This document shows positions 43,801 through 52,530 of a DNA stretch of 64,000 nucleotides, piece by piece. Source of the stretch: Oceanispirochaeta sp. M1. Its GTDB lineage: Bacteria > Spirochaetota > Spirochaetia > DSM-2461. The first letter of the stretch is position 1; each line of letters starts with the position of its first letter. Made by a program: the position numbers and the translations under genes. The notes under the pieces are model-generated. The model searched no databases and was not told the origin of the DNA. It was given only the letters and a program-made list of their open reading frames with translations. The stretch is taken from contig NZ_QQPQ01000019.1 of the NCBI RefSeq assembly GCF_003346715.1, positions 45,164 through 109,163 on the forward strand. The letters are read 5' to 3'.

Positions 43801-43996
43801 CACTACATTAAGTGATGACATTTTTTTTAAGGATATCGATCTCATATATTTATGAATTTTATATGTGTGTCTTAACTGATTGTCCCGGTTGAGAGGTCAG
43901 GTTCAACAATACGAAACCAGCATTAAGTCCAATCTGTCTGTATCAATTATATCGAAAGTCTTTGATTATCGATTGTTAATAATATACTATAGTTTT

Positions 43997-46765
43997 ATGA
44001 AAAAGACCGCTTTACTGCTTCTCTTTATTTACAGCACTTTTTGTGTATGGTCACAGTCAGATTCTGAGACAATAAATGTTACCCTTTTTAAGGGGCCTGA
44101 TCCTTTAGTGGATTATCCAGTACAGATTATTTTAGATTTAGATTCAGATGATTGGGGTAGTGATCTCCTTGAAGTTAGAACAGATCAAAGAGGAAAGGTT
44201 CAAATTCCTCTTCTTCCTGAATACACAAGCGATACTGCAATCTGCATCCCATCCTTAGATCAAAATCCTGGTAAGAATTTCTGCATGAGCATTGATTATG
44301 CCCGTCCATCGGGTGTCGAATTAATTCTAGCAGGTTCAATACAGCATTCTATCAGGGAGAGTCTTGTATCCTGGTTAGCAATATCTGATGCCGAATATTA
44401 CAAGGTAGAAGCCTATGACCTGGATGAAGAATTCTATAAACAGGAAAATGGTGGTTTATTCCTGTTTTCGAATACCCGTCAACATGAGTCATATGAAATA
44501 CAGAGGCTCAAGAGTCTGGGAAACGGAGTGAATGAAGACAGTAGAGTATTCACATTTCAAGGAACAGACACCGAGTTTATTCTGCCTCCCAATATTATTC
44601 AAAATCAGAGATTGGCTATTTTAATCTCTGCATATAATAAAAATGATATCCTTCTTGCCCAATCTCCAGGGTTTTCACCACAGCAGAATAATGCATTAGG
44701 AGAGGATTCAATTCGTTTTGAATTTAAAATTTACGGTCGTGATAACAGTGATGTGAATTTTGATATTGTCAGCAAAAACGAAGATGGAGAGTTTGAAATC
44801 CTCGAGCAATTTAATACAGGAACTAATCCTTATTTACAGATTGAAAAGAAGAGTGAATGGCCTCAGGATGTATGGATCAATCTATATGCTCATGGTTACA
44901 GATCTGATGGTAGCCGTATTAGACGAAACATCAAGCTTAATAAATTATGGGGAAAGACTATCCGTCTCAATATGCAGGTCAATTTTACAATATCACTTAA
45001 TGAGGAAGGGATTACTTGGTCTAAAGTTCACTTCGCTGACCATTATACTGTTTCTGTATATAGATATAAGGAAGCTAAGCGGACTAGATATATACCTCTT
45101 TTAGTAGAATATGATGTTGTGGATGACAGGAATGAGCCCTTTTCTACTCTGACACTGGCAAATTTCAGAAATCTTGTCGAACTTGATTCTGTAGTCTATG
45201 AGGAAACCCTTGAGGATATTACGGAGTGGTCATGGCCTTCAGAGCTGCCAAGGCTGAACCATTATGCAGTAGTCGTAAAATCTTATAGCGATGATGGTAT
45301 GCTTACAGGTCTTTCACTTATGAAACCCTGGCCCCTTAAGACTCCTACCCTCTCCTGGGATTCTAATAATTACAACAAAGAAGCTGCGGCCGTTTCATTA
45401 AATGGCATTATGATGGAATTACATAAGACTAATTCTGATACCCTTCCCATATATCCTCTCGCACATTCAAAATATGAATCCCTTAGAGATAGAGCTCTCG
45501 GGCAGGACTGGGGTATTCATAATGAGGCTGATCTACTTAATAATCTTGAAGGTTTGAAGGATGGTGGTACATCAAGCAGTATGCAGAATATTTTGTCTAT
45601 ACTTAAGGATGAATCGGAGGGTCCTCTCTGGAAAAAAGCATTAGATGAGGACTTCTCTTTGAAACAGATGAGACGTTTGCAGTCAGTTCTGTATCATAGA
45701 GAATTCTATGATGATCGTTTGCTGCATGCCTGGGATTGGGGAAGAGCCACATATTTAATACGCTGGGGATATTCCTTGGGCTACATCAGTGAAGATGAAG
45801 CATGGAAACAGTTATTTCAATTTCAGAAAATGATTCAAGATGAGTATAAAAGCTGGATCGATTTTGGTCAGTCTTATGTATTGGGAAGATACTTTTGGTC
45901 TCTTTCATATAATACAGCTGCTGAAAAAGCCCAAGATGCCTGGGATGCTTTTTTAGTTCAATTCGAAAAAGAGAATAGCCCCTGGACGGGTCCCTGGATT
46001 GATAATGATCCCCAAATAAATGTAGAACTCTGGGATCTGGACTCACTTTTAAGTCTGGAATCTGAGGAAGAAATCTTCGAGTGGGCACTGGATGCTGAGA
46101 AAAAGCTTAATTCCTATCCAGATGAATTAGAATCCCTTTTAAGTAATGCACCTTCAGGCTGGGATAAACATCCACAAATTGTTCAGATGATTCTTGAGAG
46201 TTATGAGAGAAATCAGGATCATAAGGGGTTGATAGAATTTGTTTCTCCCTATCTGGAATCATTTCCTGAATACTATCCCTTCTATCAAATTCTAGCGCGT
46301 GTACAAGAAGAAAGCTCAGGAATAGAAGAGGCATTGCATGATCTAAATCAAATGGATGCACTCTCCCGGGAATCTCCTGAAAACTGTTATCTTAAGGGCA
46401 GACTCCTTTACCTTTTAAAGGAACCTGAAGAGGCAATCAAATTTCTGAGGATAGCCGGAGCCGAAGAGAACTCTGATAATTGGTATCATAATAATGCACT
46501 TTATATTACAGGTTTAATCTATGTCGATAATGAGGATTGGGGAACAGCATGCAATCTATTTGCCGATTTGAATAAGAGACTTCCGGAAAATCCAATTTAT
46601 CAATATTACTATGCAGTTTCCCTTCTTTTAGGAAGTGACCCTGATTATATTTTAATCAGGAACTTGTTGACGGATGCAGAAGAGAGCGGTGAAGTTAATG
46701 TTCCCTCATGGATTTGGGCAAGAGTCGAGACAGAATATCTTGAAAATGAAATAAGAGTTTTCTGA
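43997..46765 (+). CDS. Large exported protein of unknown function with TPR-like C-terminus
   Basis: The ATG at 43997 gives 922 residues starting with a signal peptide (MKKTALLLLFIYSTFCVWSQS); the in-frame upstream extension lacks coding character. The N-terminal part looks beta-rich, perhaps with Ig or fibronectin-like modules (VNFTISLNEEGITWSKVHFADHYTV). The C-terminal ~250 residues are helical with TPR-like units (AINYLKGRLLYLLKEPEEAIKFL-type pattern). I do not recognise the family. It is AT-rich, monocistronic, and flanked on both sides by decayed RecQ fragments, which suggests insertion or rearrangement. Confidence 0.75.
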   Translation: MKKTALLLLFIYSTFCVWSQSDSETINVTLFKGPDPLVDYPVQIILDLDSDDWGSDLLEVRTDQRGKVQIPLLPEYTSDTAICIPSLDQNPGKNFCMSIDYARPSGVELILAGSIQHSIRESLVSWLAISDAEYYKVEAYDLDEEFYKQENGGLFLFSNTRQHESYEIQRLKSLGNGVNEDSRVFTFQGTDTEFILPPNIIQNQRLAILISAYNKNDILLAQSPGFSPQQNNALGEDSIRFEFKIYGRDNSDVNFDIVSKNEDGEFEILEQFNTGTNPYLQIEKKSEWPQDVWINLYAHGYRSDGSRIRRNIKLNKLWGKTIRLNMQVNFTISLNEEGITWSKVHFADHYTVSVYRYKEAKRTRYIPLLVEYDVVDDRNEPFSTLTLANFRNLVELDSVVYEETLEDITEWSWPSELPRLNHYAVVVKSYSDDGMLTGLSLMKPWPLKTPTLSWDSNNYNKEAAAVSLNGIMMELHKTNSDTLPIYPLAHSKYESLRDRALGQDWGIHNEADLLNNLEGLKDGGTSSSMQNILSILKDESEGPLWKKALDEDFSLKQMRRLQSVLYHREFYDDRLLHAWDWGRATYLIRWGYSLGYISEDEAWKQLFQFQKMIQDEYKSWIDFGQSYVLGRYFWSLSYNTAAEKAQDAWDAFLVQFEKENSPWTGPWIDNDPQINVELWDLDSLLSLESEEEIFEWALDAEKKLNSYPDELESLLSNAPSGWDKHPQIVQMILESYERNQDHKGLIEFVSPYLESFPEYYPFYQILARVQEESSGIEEALHDLNQMDALSRESPENCYLKGRLLYLLKEPEEAIKFLRIAGAEENSDNWYHNNALYITGLIYVDNEDWGTACNLFADLNKRLPENPIYQYYYAVSLLLGSDPDYILIRNLLTDAEESGEVNVPSWIWARVETEYLENEIRVF

Positions 46766-46867
46766 TTTTAAAAATCTTATTTCAAGATTCTTTTGATGAA
46801 GAATTCTGTATTATTTGTAAGATGATGAATAGGTGGATAGACAGCTTAGACTACTACTTTAATAGAT

Positions 46868-47140
46868 AATTATTCTGAATTAAACCAGTAACAATTAATC
46901 CCTTTACCAGCTCTTTTACATCATCCGGATACGATCTGGACATACAGCCGAAGCCTGAAGCACTATGCCAATACCCTTGTCGTATTTTATTGCTATTGCG
47001 GCCCAGAAGAAAGTCACAAAGCAGTCTCGTGGTGAACGCTTCCGGTATTTATAAACTATCCTAAGGATTAGATCCTCAGCTGGATCTTTTGATATAACAG
47101 TTCCACAGCATACATCACAACTGTCACAGTCCTCAGGCTC
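46868..47140 (-). pseudogene. Second RecQ-like remnant (zinc-finger end), frameshifted
   Basis: On the minus strand EPEDCDSCDVCCGTVISKDPAEDLI and IVYKYRKRSPRDCFVTF match the C-terminal region of the helicase at 50912 but are more diverged than the 43.7-kb fragment. A frameshift is needed to continue into SGFGCMSRSYPDDVKEL, which matches the gene's YGFGSLNDWNPDDVKEV. The fragment ends abruptly at about 47140, where an HD-GYP remnant begins on the other strand. Confidence 0.75.
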
Positions 47141-47407
47141 GATGCAGAGGAAGCAGAGCTTATGAAGAAGCATACTATTCTGGGTTATGAAATAATGAAA
47201 AATCCTGTTTTAGGGCGCATTGTTCGTCTTGCAGATGTTCTGGATGCCCTGACAACAAATCGCCCGTACAAAACCGCCTGGAGTTTTGAAGAGTCTGCAG
47301 AAGAAATTATAAAAGGACGGGATACTTAATTTGATCCTGTACTAGTAGATGTTTTTGAGAAAAACCTTTCGAAATTCAAGAGTATATATTTGAAGAATGG
47401 ATTGTAA
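47141..47407 (+). pseudogene. HD-GYP-domain phosphodiesterase remnant
   Basis: The plus strand reads EEAELMKKHTILGYEIMKNP directly joined to GRIVRLADVLDALTTNRPYK, then FEESAEEIIKGRDT, a TAA stop, and FDPVLVDVFEKNL. These are the flanks of an HD-GYP cyclic-di-GMP phosphodiesterase. The catalytic middle (the HHE...GYP core) is deleted and the usual GxHFDP is broken by the stop, so it is inactive. Bases 47408-47504 hold nothing further. Confidence 0.75.
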
Positions 47408-47504
47408 TATTTGTTTAGATTTTCCATTCTGGGGATAATGTATGCTGGAATCTATCGCATGAATTTTAAATCCTGACATTACAGTTCTCCCCCCTTTACA
47501 TGTC

Positions 47505-50462
47505 TCAGTATTTTAAAAGTTTGTTCAATGATTCTATATACTGATTTTCTCGACTCAGATAGAAGGCCATTGCCTTGCTGTAGTTTTTGCCGAGGAAGCC
47601 CTCTAAAAAGAGATTACAGATCAGCTTCTTCCTCTCCAGAACATGCTGGAATCTCATAAATATAAGCCTTTCTTCAAGGGACATTTGCTTCACAAGGTGC
47701 TTGAGTTCTGTGCGGGCATGAGGCTGATAGTACCAGAAATAAAGTAAATCCAGCGCATCATATATAGAGGATTCTAACAATTCAGGATCCTCAATTTTAA
47801 TGGCCTTGGTCAATTTTTTGGGGTTTTTCAGAAGATGAAGGACATTCTCCTCGGGGAGAAGGAGTTCCATCCTTACAAAGGAGGCGTACATTTGGTTAAT
47901 TTTTCTCTGATAATCTCGTCGGCGTAGAAGAATATTGCGGTTGCGGTCGGCAGTGCCTTCTATAAAACCGGCCACACAGTCGGAGGCCGCCTTTGAAACA
48001 ACTGCCGCCCACTTCTGTAGAATCAATGCTGCACCAATCACACCTAAAGAACTAAGTAGTCCCTCCAGTATGAAGTTGAAGGCAATGGCCAGGGGGATTG
48101 ATAAAATTGACCGAAAAAAGTTTCCCGCAATTGCAGCAGGGGGCAAACCGCGTAATAAATTGTGACTGGATATATAGATCCCGTTCACCAGCGCCATGAT
48201 TCCAAACAGGGCCAAAACATTACTTGAAGTATTTATCCCGAATCCTTTGTCTAAGAGGAGGTTTTTAATCAGAAAATCAAGAAGGGGAACCGAAAAACCT
48301 GTGTACAATAAAGAATCAGAAACCCGGCTCCAATTGACATAACTGTTCCATGACAGGAGAGGAGAGCGGTGCAGACTATCCCCTCCGATTACGGACTGTA
48401 ATATATTCCTAAGCCCGGTAATCCCGAACCATATGGGAGCACCAAGATAGGCCAGCACCCACCACTCTTTTGTAAGGAAGAATGTGAGAAACGCCGGAAT
48501 GAATCCAATAAATACTTTCAAGAGATTTTTGATATTACTATCTAGATAGCGCCATTTATAAGATAGGCTTTGGCGATTTTCAGTGATCGGTTCCTGTTCA
48601 AATTCTGGCTCATCCAGTTGAGGCTTCCAGCCCAGGGCTATGACGTTATTGGCCCCTTTTTTATCAGTGGAGTAGGGTTGGGCCAACCACTCAGTCCCAT
48701 CTGGATAATCATTACTCCATGAGGGAGTATTTTCTTTGGGATTAAAAAAACGCTTGGTCAAGGATGGGCTATAGGTTCGTCTTCTTTTTACTGGTAGATA
48801 AATTGGTAATATCCGCTGGCTGTCTCTCTTTCGAATTTCCTTTTGCGTCTTTCTGGGGAGGGTGTCCAATACTGCTAGTCCCATACCATAGAGCTGACTT
48901 GAACGGCCTGTGGAATCACTTCCCCAGCGATCGGCAATGGGATGGGATTCATAATATCTGAGTAGACCGGGAAGGTCATTGAGTATGAGATTGAGGTTCT
49001 TTATCTGCTTCTTTTTGTAAGGGTCATCGGATTTCTCACATTCTTTGATAAAGGAGAGTATGGCCCGTTTTAATGCTATGGTATTGCCATTATTTAGAGG
49101 ATGCTGAAAGGAGCGTATCCTGGGGACTTCTTTGTCCAAACCCTGTGCCCAATCCTTATGGTTGTAGATTTCCAGACCCGAAATGTGACCTTTGCATAGG
49201 TAGATCAGCACAAGAACATCCTCTGCATGAAGACCTGTGAGGTTGAGAGTCAACCTGTAACCCGAATGCATGGTGTCTAATTTTTTTATTAGCTCTGCCG
49301 GGGAGGGTGTCTTTTCATTGACTTCGGAGAACTCTTCCCGAATGGACACAAGCTCTTTTAAATATTCATCAAAGACCTGCTCGGAAATACAATTGTTAAT
49401 CTTATTGTTTTGTATTTTTAGAATCTCTTTTTCTTCTCCGGTAGTCACGCCCATAGCTTCATTGCAATAGGCCTGTCTTTCTTTCAGCAGGGGCAGAGCT
49501 TTCTGAAATATAAATTCTGAGAGATGAAGCATGGAGGCCTGACCATTGCCGACGAAGTTCTTAAAATCCTTTATATCTATTTCAGGAAGATCAATACCGT
49601 AATCTCTATTAAAACGTTTCCGGTGCTTCTGGTTGAATATCTTCAGGATGGTGAATATATTTTTCTCCCGTACTCGGCTTCTCTTTCTTCCTTCCTTCAT
49701 GAACTGAGCCACGTCTGTTCTCTCTATAAATCTTAGAAACCCTTCAGCATCTGTGAATCCCCTGGGAATCCAAATCAGGGAAACTCCCTTACCCTGATAA
49801 TCGGCCTTGAGTTCCATTCCGATCCTCAAGTTTATCTCCATATATGAGGCCGCTGTGATCATTTCCTCAGCGGCTTCCGGAGGTATGAAATCGTAATAGA
49901 TTACAGTGAGTGAACGTATCCCTTTGATCCAGGCATCCATGATTAAATGGGTCGGAGTCTTTCGTCCCTTTGTGTGGGCATCATGTACATGATGATCGAA
50001 TGTTAATTGATTCCATTCTTCCGGCATTTCCAGTAGATGATATTTTTTTAGGAATTTACGAACCATGGCTGGTTTTCCCGTCAATATGGTATGAAAATCA
50101 TAGGCTAACTCCAATCGTCGTTGCTCATCATCTTCTTCCCTTAATAGATCCTTCATCACCGAAAGAAGAGCCCGGGCTGTGTTTTTACTCATTGAGCCCT
50201 GAGAACTGAAAAAGACTTCATCCCTCAGGGAATGAAGAGCCTTCAGGCGGTCTTCGGGGTTACCTTCCTCCAGGGTATACAACAGATTTCTCATGAGATT
50301 TGCGACCCTTATACCTTTGGGATTCACAAGTTCTTTAATACCTCGGGGGTGCATATGATAGTTAAATAGGCGATATGCTTTTTTAGAATGAGATTGAGGA
50401 TCACCCTCTGGTAGTTCTTCAAGCAGTTTTCTATCGCGCTTATTAAAAAGAAGGTTTCTCAT
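47505..50462 (-). CDS. Large membrane protein with a divergent PHP-like region, unknown function
   Basis: The ATG at 50462 follows GGGAGATAG and gives 985 residues. Around residues 155-220 there is FDHHVHDAHTKGRKTPTHLI, GIRSLTVIYYDFIPPEAAEE and a later GMELKAD. This follows the order of PHP-domain metal motifs (HxH, then D, then GxE), although the usual TDH is replaced. Membrane helices lie at about residues 645-690 and 735-860 (IGFIPAFLTFFLTKEWWVLA, GIMALVNGIYI, ILSIPLAIAFNFILEGLL), followed by a soluble tail. I do not recognise the full-length family. A membrane-anchored metallophosphatase is one possibility. Confidence 0.7.
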   Translation of the reverse strand: MRNLLFNKRDRKLLEELPEGDPQSHSKKAYRLFNYHMHPRGIKELVNPKGIRVANLMRNLLYTLEEGNPEDRLKALHSLRDEVFFSSQGSMSKNTARALLSVMKDLLREEDDEQRRLELAYDFHTILTGKPAMVRKFLKKYHLLEMPEEWNQLTFDHHVHDAHTKGRKTPTHLIMDAWIKGIRSLTVIYYDFIPPEAAEEMITAASYMEINLRIGMELKADYQGKGVSLIWIPRGFTDAEGFLRFIERTDVAQFMKEGRKRSRVREKNIFTILKIFNQKHRKRFNRDYGIDLPEIDIKDFKNFVGNGQASMLHLSEFIFQKALPLLKERQAYCNEAMGVTTGEEKEILKIQNNKINNCISEQVFDEYLKELVSIREEFSEVNEKTPSPAELIKKLDTMHSGYRLTLNLTGLHAEDVLVLIYLCKGHISGLEIYNHKDWAQGLDKEVPRIRSFQHPLNNGNTIALKRAILSFIKECEKSDDPYKKKQIKNLNLILNDLPGLLRYYESHPIADRWGSDSTGRSSQLYGMGLAVLDTLPRKTQKEIRKRDSQRILPIYLPVKRRRTYSPSLTKRFFNPKENTPSWSNDYPDGTEWLAQPYSTDKKGANNVIALGWKPQLDEPEFEQEPITENRQSLSYKWRYLDSNIKNLLKVFIGFIPAFLTFFLTKEWWVLAYLGAPIWFGITGLRNILQSVIGGDSLHRSPLLSWNSYVNWSRVSDSLLYTGFSVPLLDFLIKNLLLDKGFGINTSSNVLALFGIMALVNGIYISSHNLLRGLPPAAIAGNFFRSILSIPLAIAFNFILEGLLSSLGVIGAALILQKWAAVVSKAASDCVAGFIEGTADRNRNILLRRRDYQRKINQMYASFVRMELLLPEENVLHLLKNPKKLTKAIKIEDPELLESSIYDALDLLYFWYYQPHARTELKHLVKQMSLEERLIFMRFQHVLERKKLICNLFLEGFLGKNYSKAMAFYLSRENQYIESLNKLLKY

Positions 50463-50528
50463 AATTCTATCTCCCTTTCTCAAATTCCTTCTATAATATC
50501 AGACAATATGACATTATTTGAATTTATT

Positions 50529-50819
50529 TTAAATAAATTCCAGAAATTGTGAATTTTCTATTCCTCCTTTTTCACTGTATTCTTTCAGGAGCTTCGGATT
50601 TTCGATGGGGAGATTGCTTCCTTTGAAATGGGACCGTCTGTAATTAGCCCCGACTTGAATATTATATGAATCCGGACAATCCTTAGCCCTGATAAATAAT
50701 ATGAACTGAATAAAAACTTGAATGCAGAGAATAAGTTTGCCATGATCGAAGCTTGGAAGGATCAGGTCGCCATTGATTCCCATAATAGGAGTGAGCATTT
50801 CACTACTATCGTACCCCAA
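50529..50819 (-). CDS. Short hypothetical ORF, possibly a gene remnant
   Basis: A 96-residue frame (beginning MGYDSSEMLTPIMGING, ending GIENSQFLEFI) lies in a 450-base gap. The frame stays open upstream to about 50873 with residues of similar character (IIKRNLGSRIFKATQLG), so it could be the 3' piece of a larger lost gene. There is no clear ribosome binding site. No family is recognised, and the surrounding gap (50463-50528 and 50820-50911) shows nothing else. Confidence 0.3.
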   Translation of the reverse strand: MGYDSSEMLTPIMGINGDLILPSFDHGKLILCIQVFIQFILFIRAKDCPDSYNIQVGANYRRSHFKGSNLPIENPKLLKEYSEKGGIENSQFLEFI

Positions 50820-50911
50820 TTGGGTGGCTTTGAAAATTCGGCTGCCAAGGTTTCTCTTTATAATAAAGTCCTTTAGATTGAACCTAATGGATTATCATCT
50901 TTAGAATAGAG

Positions 50912-52405
50912 TCATCCTGAAAAAATCAATCTTCCGTTATTTTCCTCTCCATTACCCTTGGACCGCATTCTTATTTTATCTATAGAGATTCCTCCACTGA
51001 TAACTTCCTTCACATCATCGGGATTCCAGTCATTCAGACTGCCGAAGCCGTAAGCCCTGAACCAGTATCCCTGTCTTATTTCCCGGCTGTTTCGTCCCAG
51101 GAGAAAATCACGGAGCAATCTTGAAGTGAATCGTTTCCGGTACCTTTGGACGATCTCGGTCACAAGATCTTCCACAGGATCTTTTATCATGACAGTTCCC
51201 CGGCACACATCACAGCTGTCACAATCTTCAGGCTCTGCTTCCAGAATGGCTAAAAGAGATTCTCGACGGCATGTTTCTGAATCTTCTGCAAAGGTAAGAA
51301 GTTTTTCATAACGTTCTCTGAGATCCGCTCTTGGATTTTCAGCCTCCCGATACCTGTCTTCAGGATGGTAGAGGAGTATTGCACGGCAGGGCTGCCGGTC
51401 CCGCCCGGCCCGTCCCGACTCCTGCAGGTAGGCTTCCACCGAGGAGGGGAGGGTGAAGTGGATAACCGTACGGATATTCGATTTATCCATGCCCATTCCA
51501 TAGGCACATGTCGAGCAGAGTATTCCTGAGTCTGAATTGAAATACCAGTCCTCCAGTTCACTGCGCAGCTCTTTGGAGAGGCCCGCATGATAATAGCGAA
51601 TCTCCTGATCATCCAGCCTCTGCCTGAGGTAGAGGGCACACTGTTCAGTCTGTCTGCGGCTGGAACAGAAAATAAGAGCCGGTCGTTCTATCTGTGGAAT
51701 TAGTTCTGTCAAGGTTCTCATCCGGGACAGGACCGGTAGAACCTTATAAAAAATATTGACCCGGTCCGGATTGGCTCTTACAAGATTGAAGCTGAGATCT
51801 GAGAAGAGGATGGATTTAATCTTATCAAGAATCAAAGGGGAGGCTGTCGCTGTGAATGCGGTGATCTGATCCACTCCCAGTTCCGGGAGAACCTTTCCCA
51901 GTTCAAGACAGGCCGGACGGAAGGACTCGCCCCATTCAGGAATGGTGTGAGCCTCATCAAGCACAAGATGGGCTATTTTAACTTCTTGCAGATGTCTCTG
52001 TACTTCCGGCAGAATCAGCATCTCCGGGTTGGTCAGAAGCATCTGTGTACTTCCGTCGTGTACTCCTTTCCATAGCGCATCCCTTGAAGCCTTATCCATC
52101 CCTCCTTTTAAGAGGGCTCCCTTCATTCCCGCTTCCTCCACCCGGCGAAGCTGGTCTGCCATCAGACCAAGAAGAGGGAAGACTACAATAGTCAGTCCAT
52201 CGAGAATTAAGGCGGGGAGCATAAAGCAGAGACTCTTTCCGGCTCCTGTGGGGAGTAGAACAACCTGGTGATGGGGTGCTTCCTCCTGTTCCTCTTCTCC
52301 GAAGTATCCTGCCCGGCGGAGAATGTTGGTGATTACAAGGTGCTGGTAGGGGAAGAGATAGTCGATACCAAAGCATTCATGAGCCAGTTCTGTAATATGA
52401 TTCAT
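50912..52405 (-). CDS. recQ: RecQ-family ATP-dependent DNA helicase, short form
   Basis: The ATG at 52405 follows GGAGGCCCT and gives 497 residues. Motifs in order are Walker A LPTGAGKSLCFMLPA (Lys57), LVLDEAHTIPEWGESFRP, AFTATASPL, CAYGMGMDKSNIRTVIH and QESGRAGRDRQPCRA. The RecQ zinc-binding cysteines follow (CRRESLLAILEAEPEDCDSCDVC). The winged-helix region is short and no HRDC domain is seen, so it is a minimal RecQ. RecQ unwinds DNA in recombination repair. Fragments of its 3' end recur at 43.7 and 46.9 kb. Confidence 0.85.
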   Translation of the reverse strand: MNHITELAHECFGIDYLFPYQHLVITNILRRAGYFGEEEQEEAPHHQVVLLPTGAGKSLCFMLPALILDGLTIVVFPLLGLMADQLRRVEEAGMKGALLKGGMDKASRDALWKGVHDGSTQMLLTNPEMLILPEVQRHLQEVKIAHLVLDEAHTIPEWGESFRPACLELGKVLPELGVDQITAFTATASPLILDKIKSILFSDLSFNLVRANPDRVNIFYKVLPVLSRMRTLTELIPQIERPALIFCSSRRQTEQCALYLRQRLDDQEIRYYHAGLSKELRSELEDWYFNSDSGILCSTCAYGMGMDKSNIRTVIHFTLPSSVEAYLQESGRAGRDRQPCRAILLYHPEDRYREAENPRADLRERYEKLLTFAEDSETCRRESLLAILEAEPEDCDSCDVCRGTVMIKDPVEDLVTEIVQRYRKRFTSRLLRDFLLGRNSREIRQGYWFRAYGFGSLNDWNPDDVKEVISGGISIDKIRMRSKGNGEENNGRLIFSG

Positions 52406-52530
52406 AGGGCCTCCGTCATTACTTTTACTTGTGGAAGTCGTGTAATGATTCAAAGAGGGGGCTGGAAAAATGTATTTTCAATGGGACACTAGTTTTTTCT
52501 GTATCCCCTGAGGACCTTTTCACTCAGCAG

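Noticed and set aside
43703..47140. CRISPR or other regular repeat array
   Set aside because: The repeated blocks are fragments of one helicase gene, are few, and have no regular spacers.
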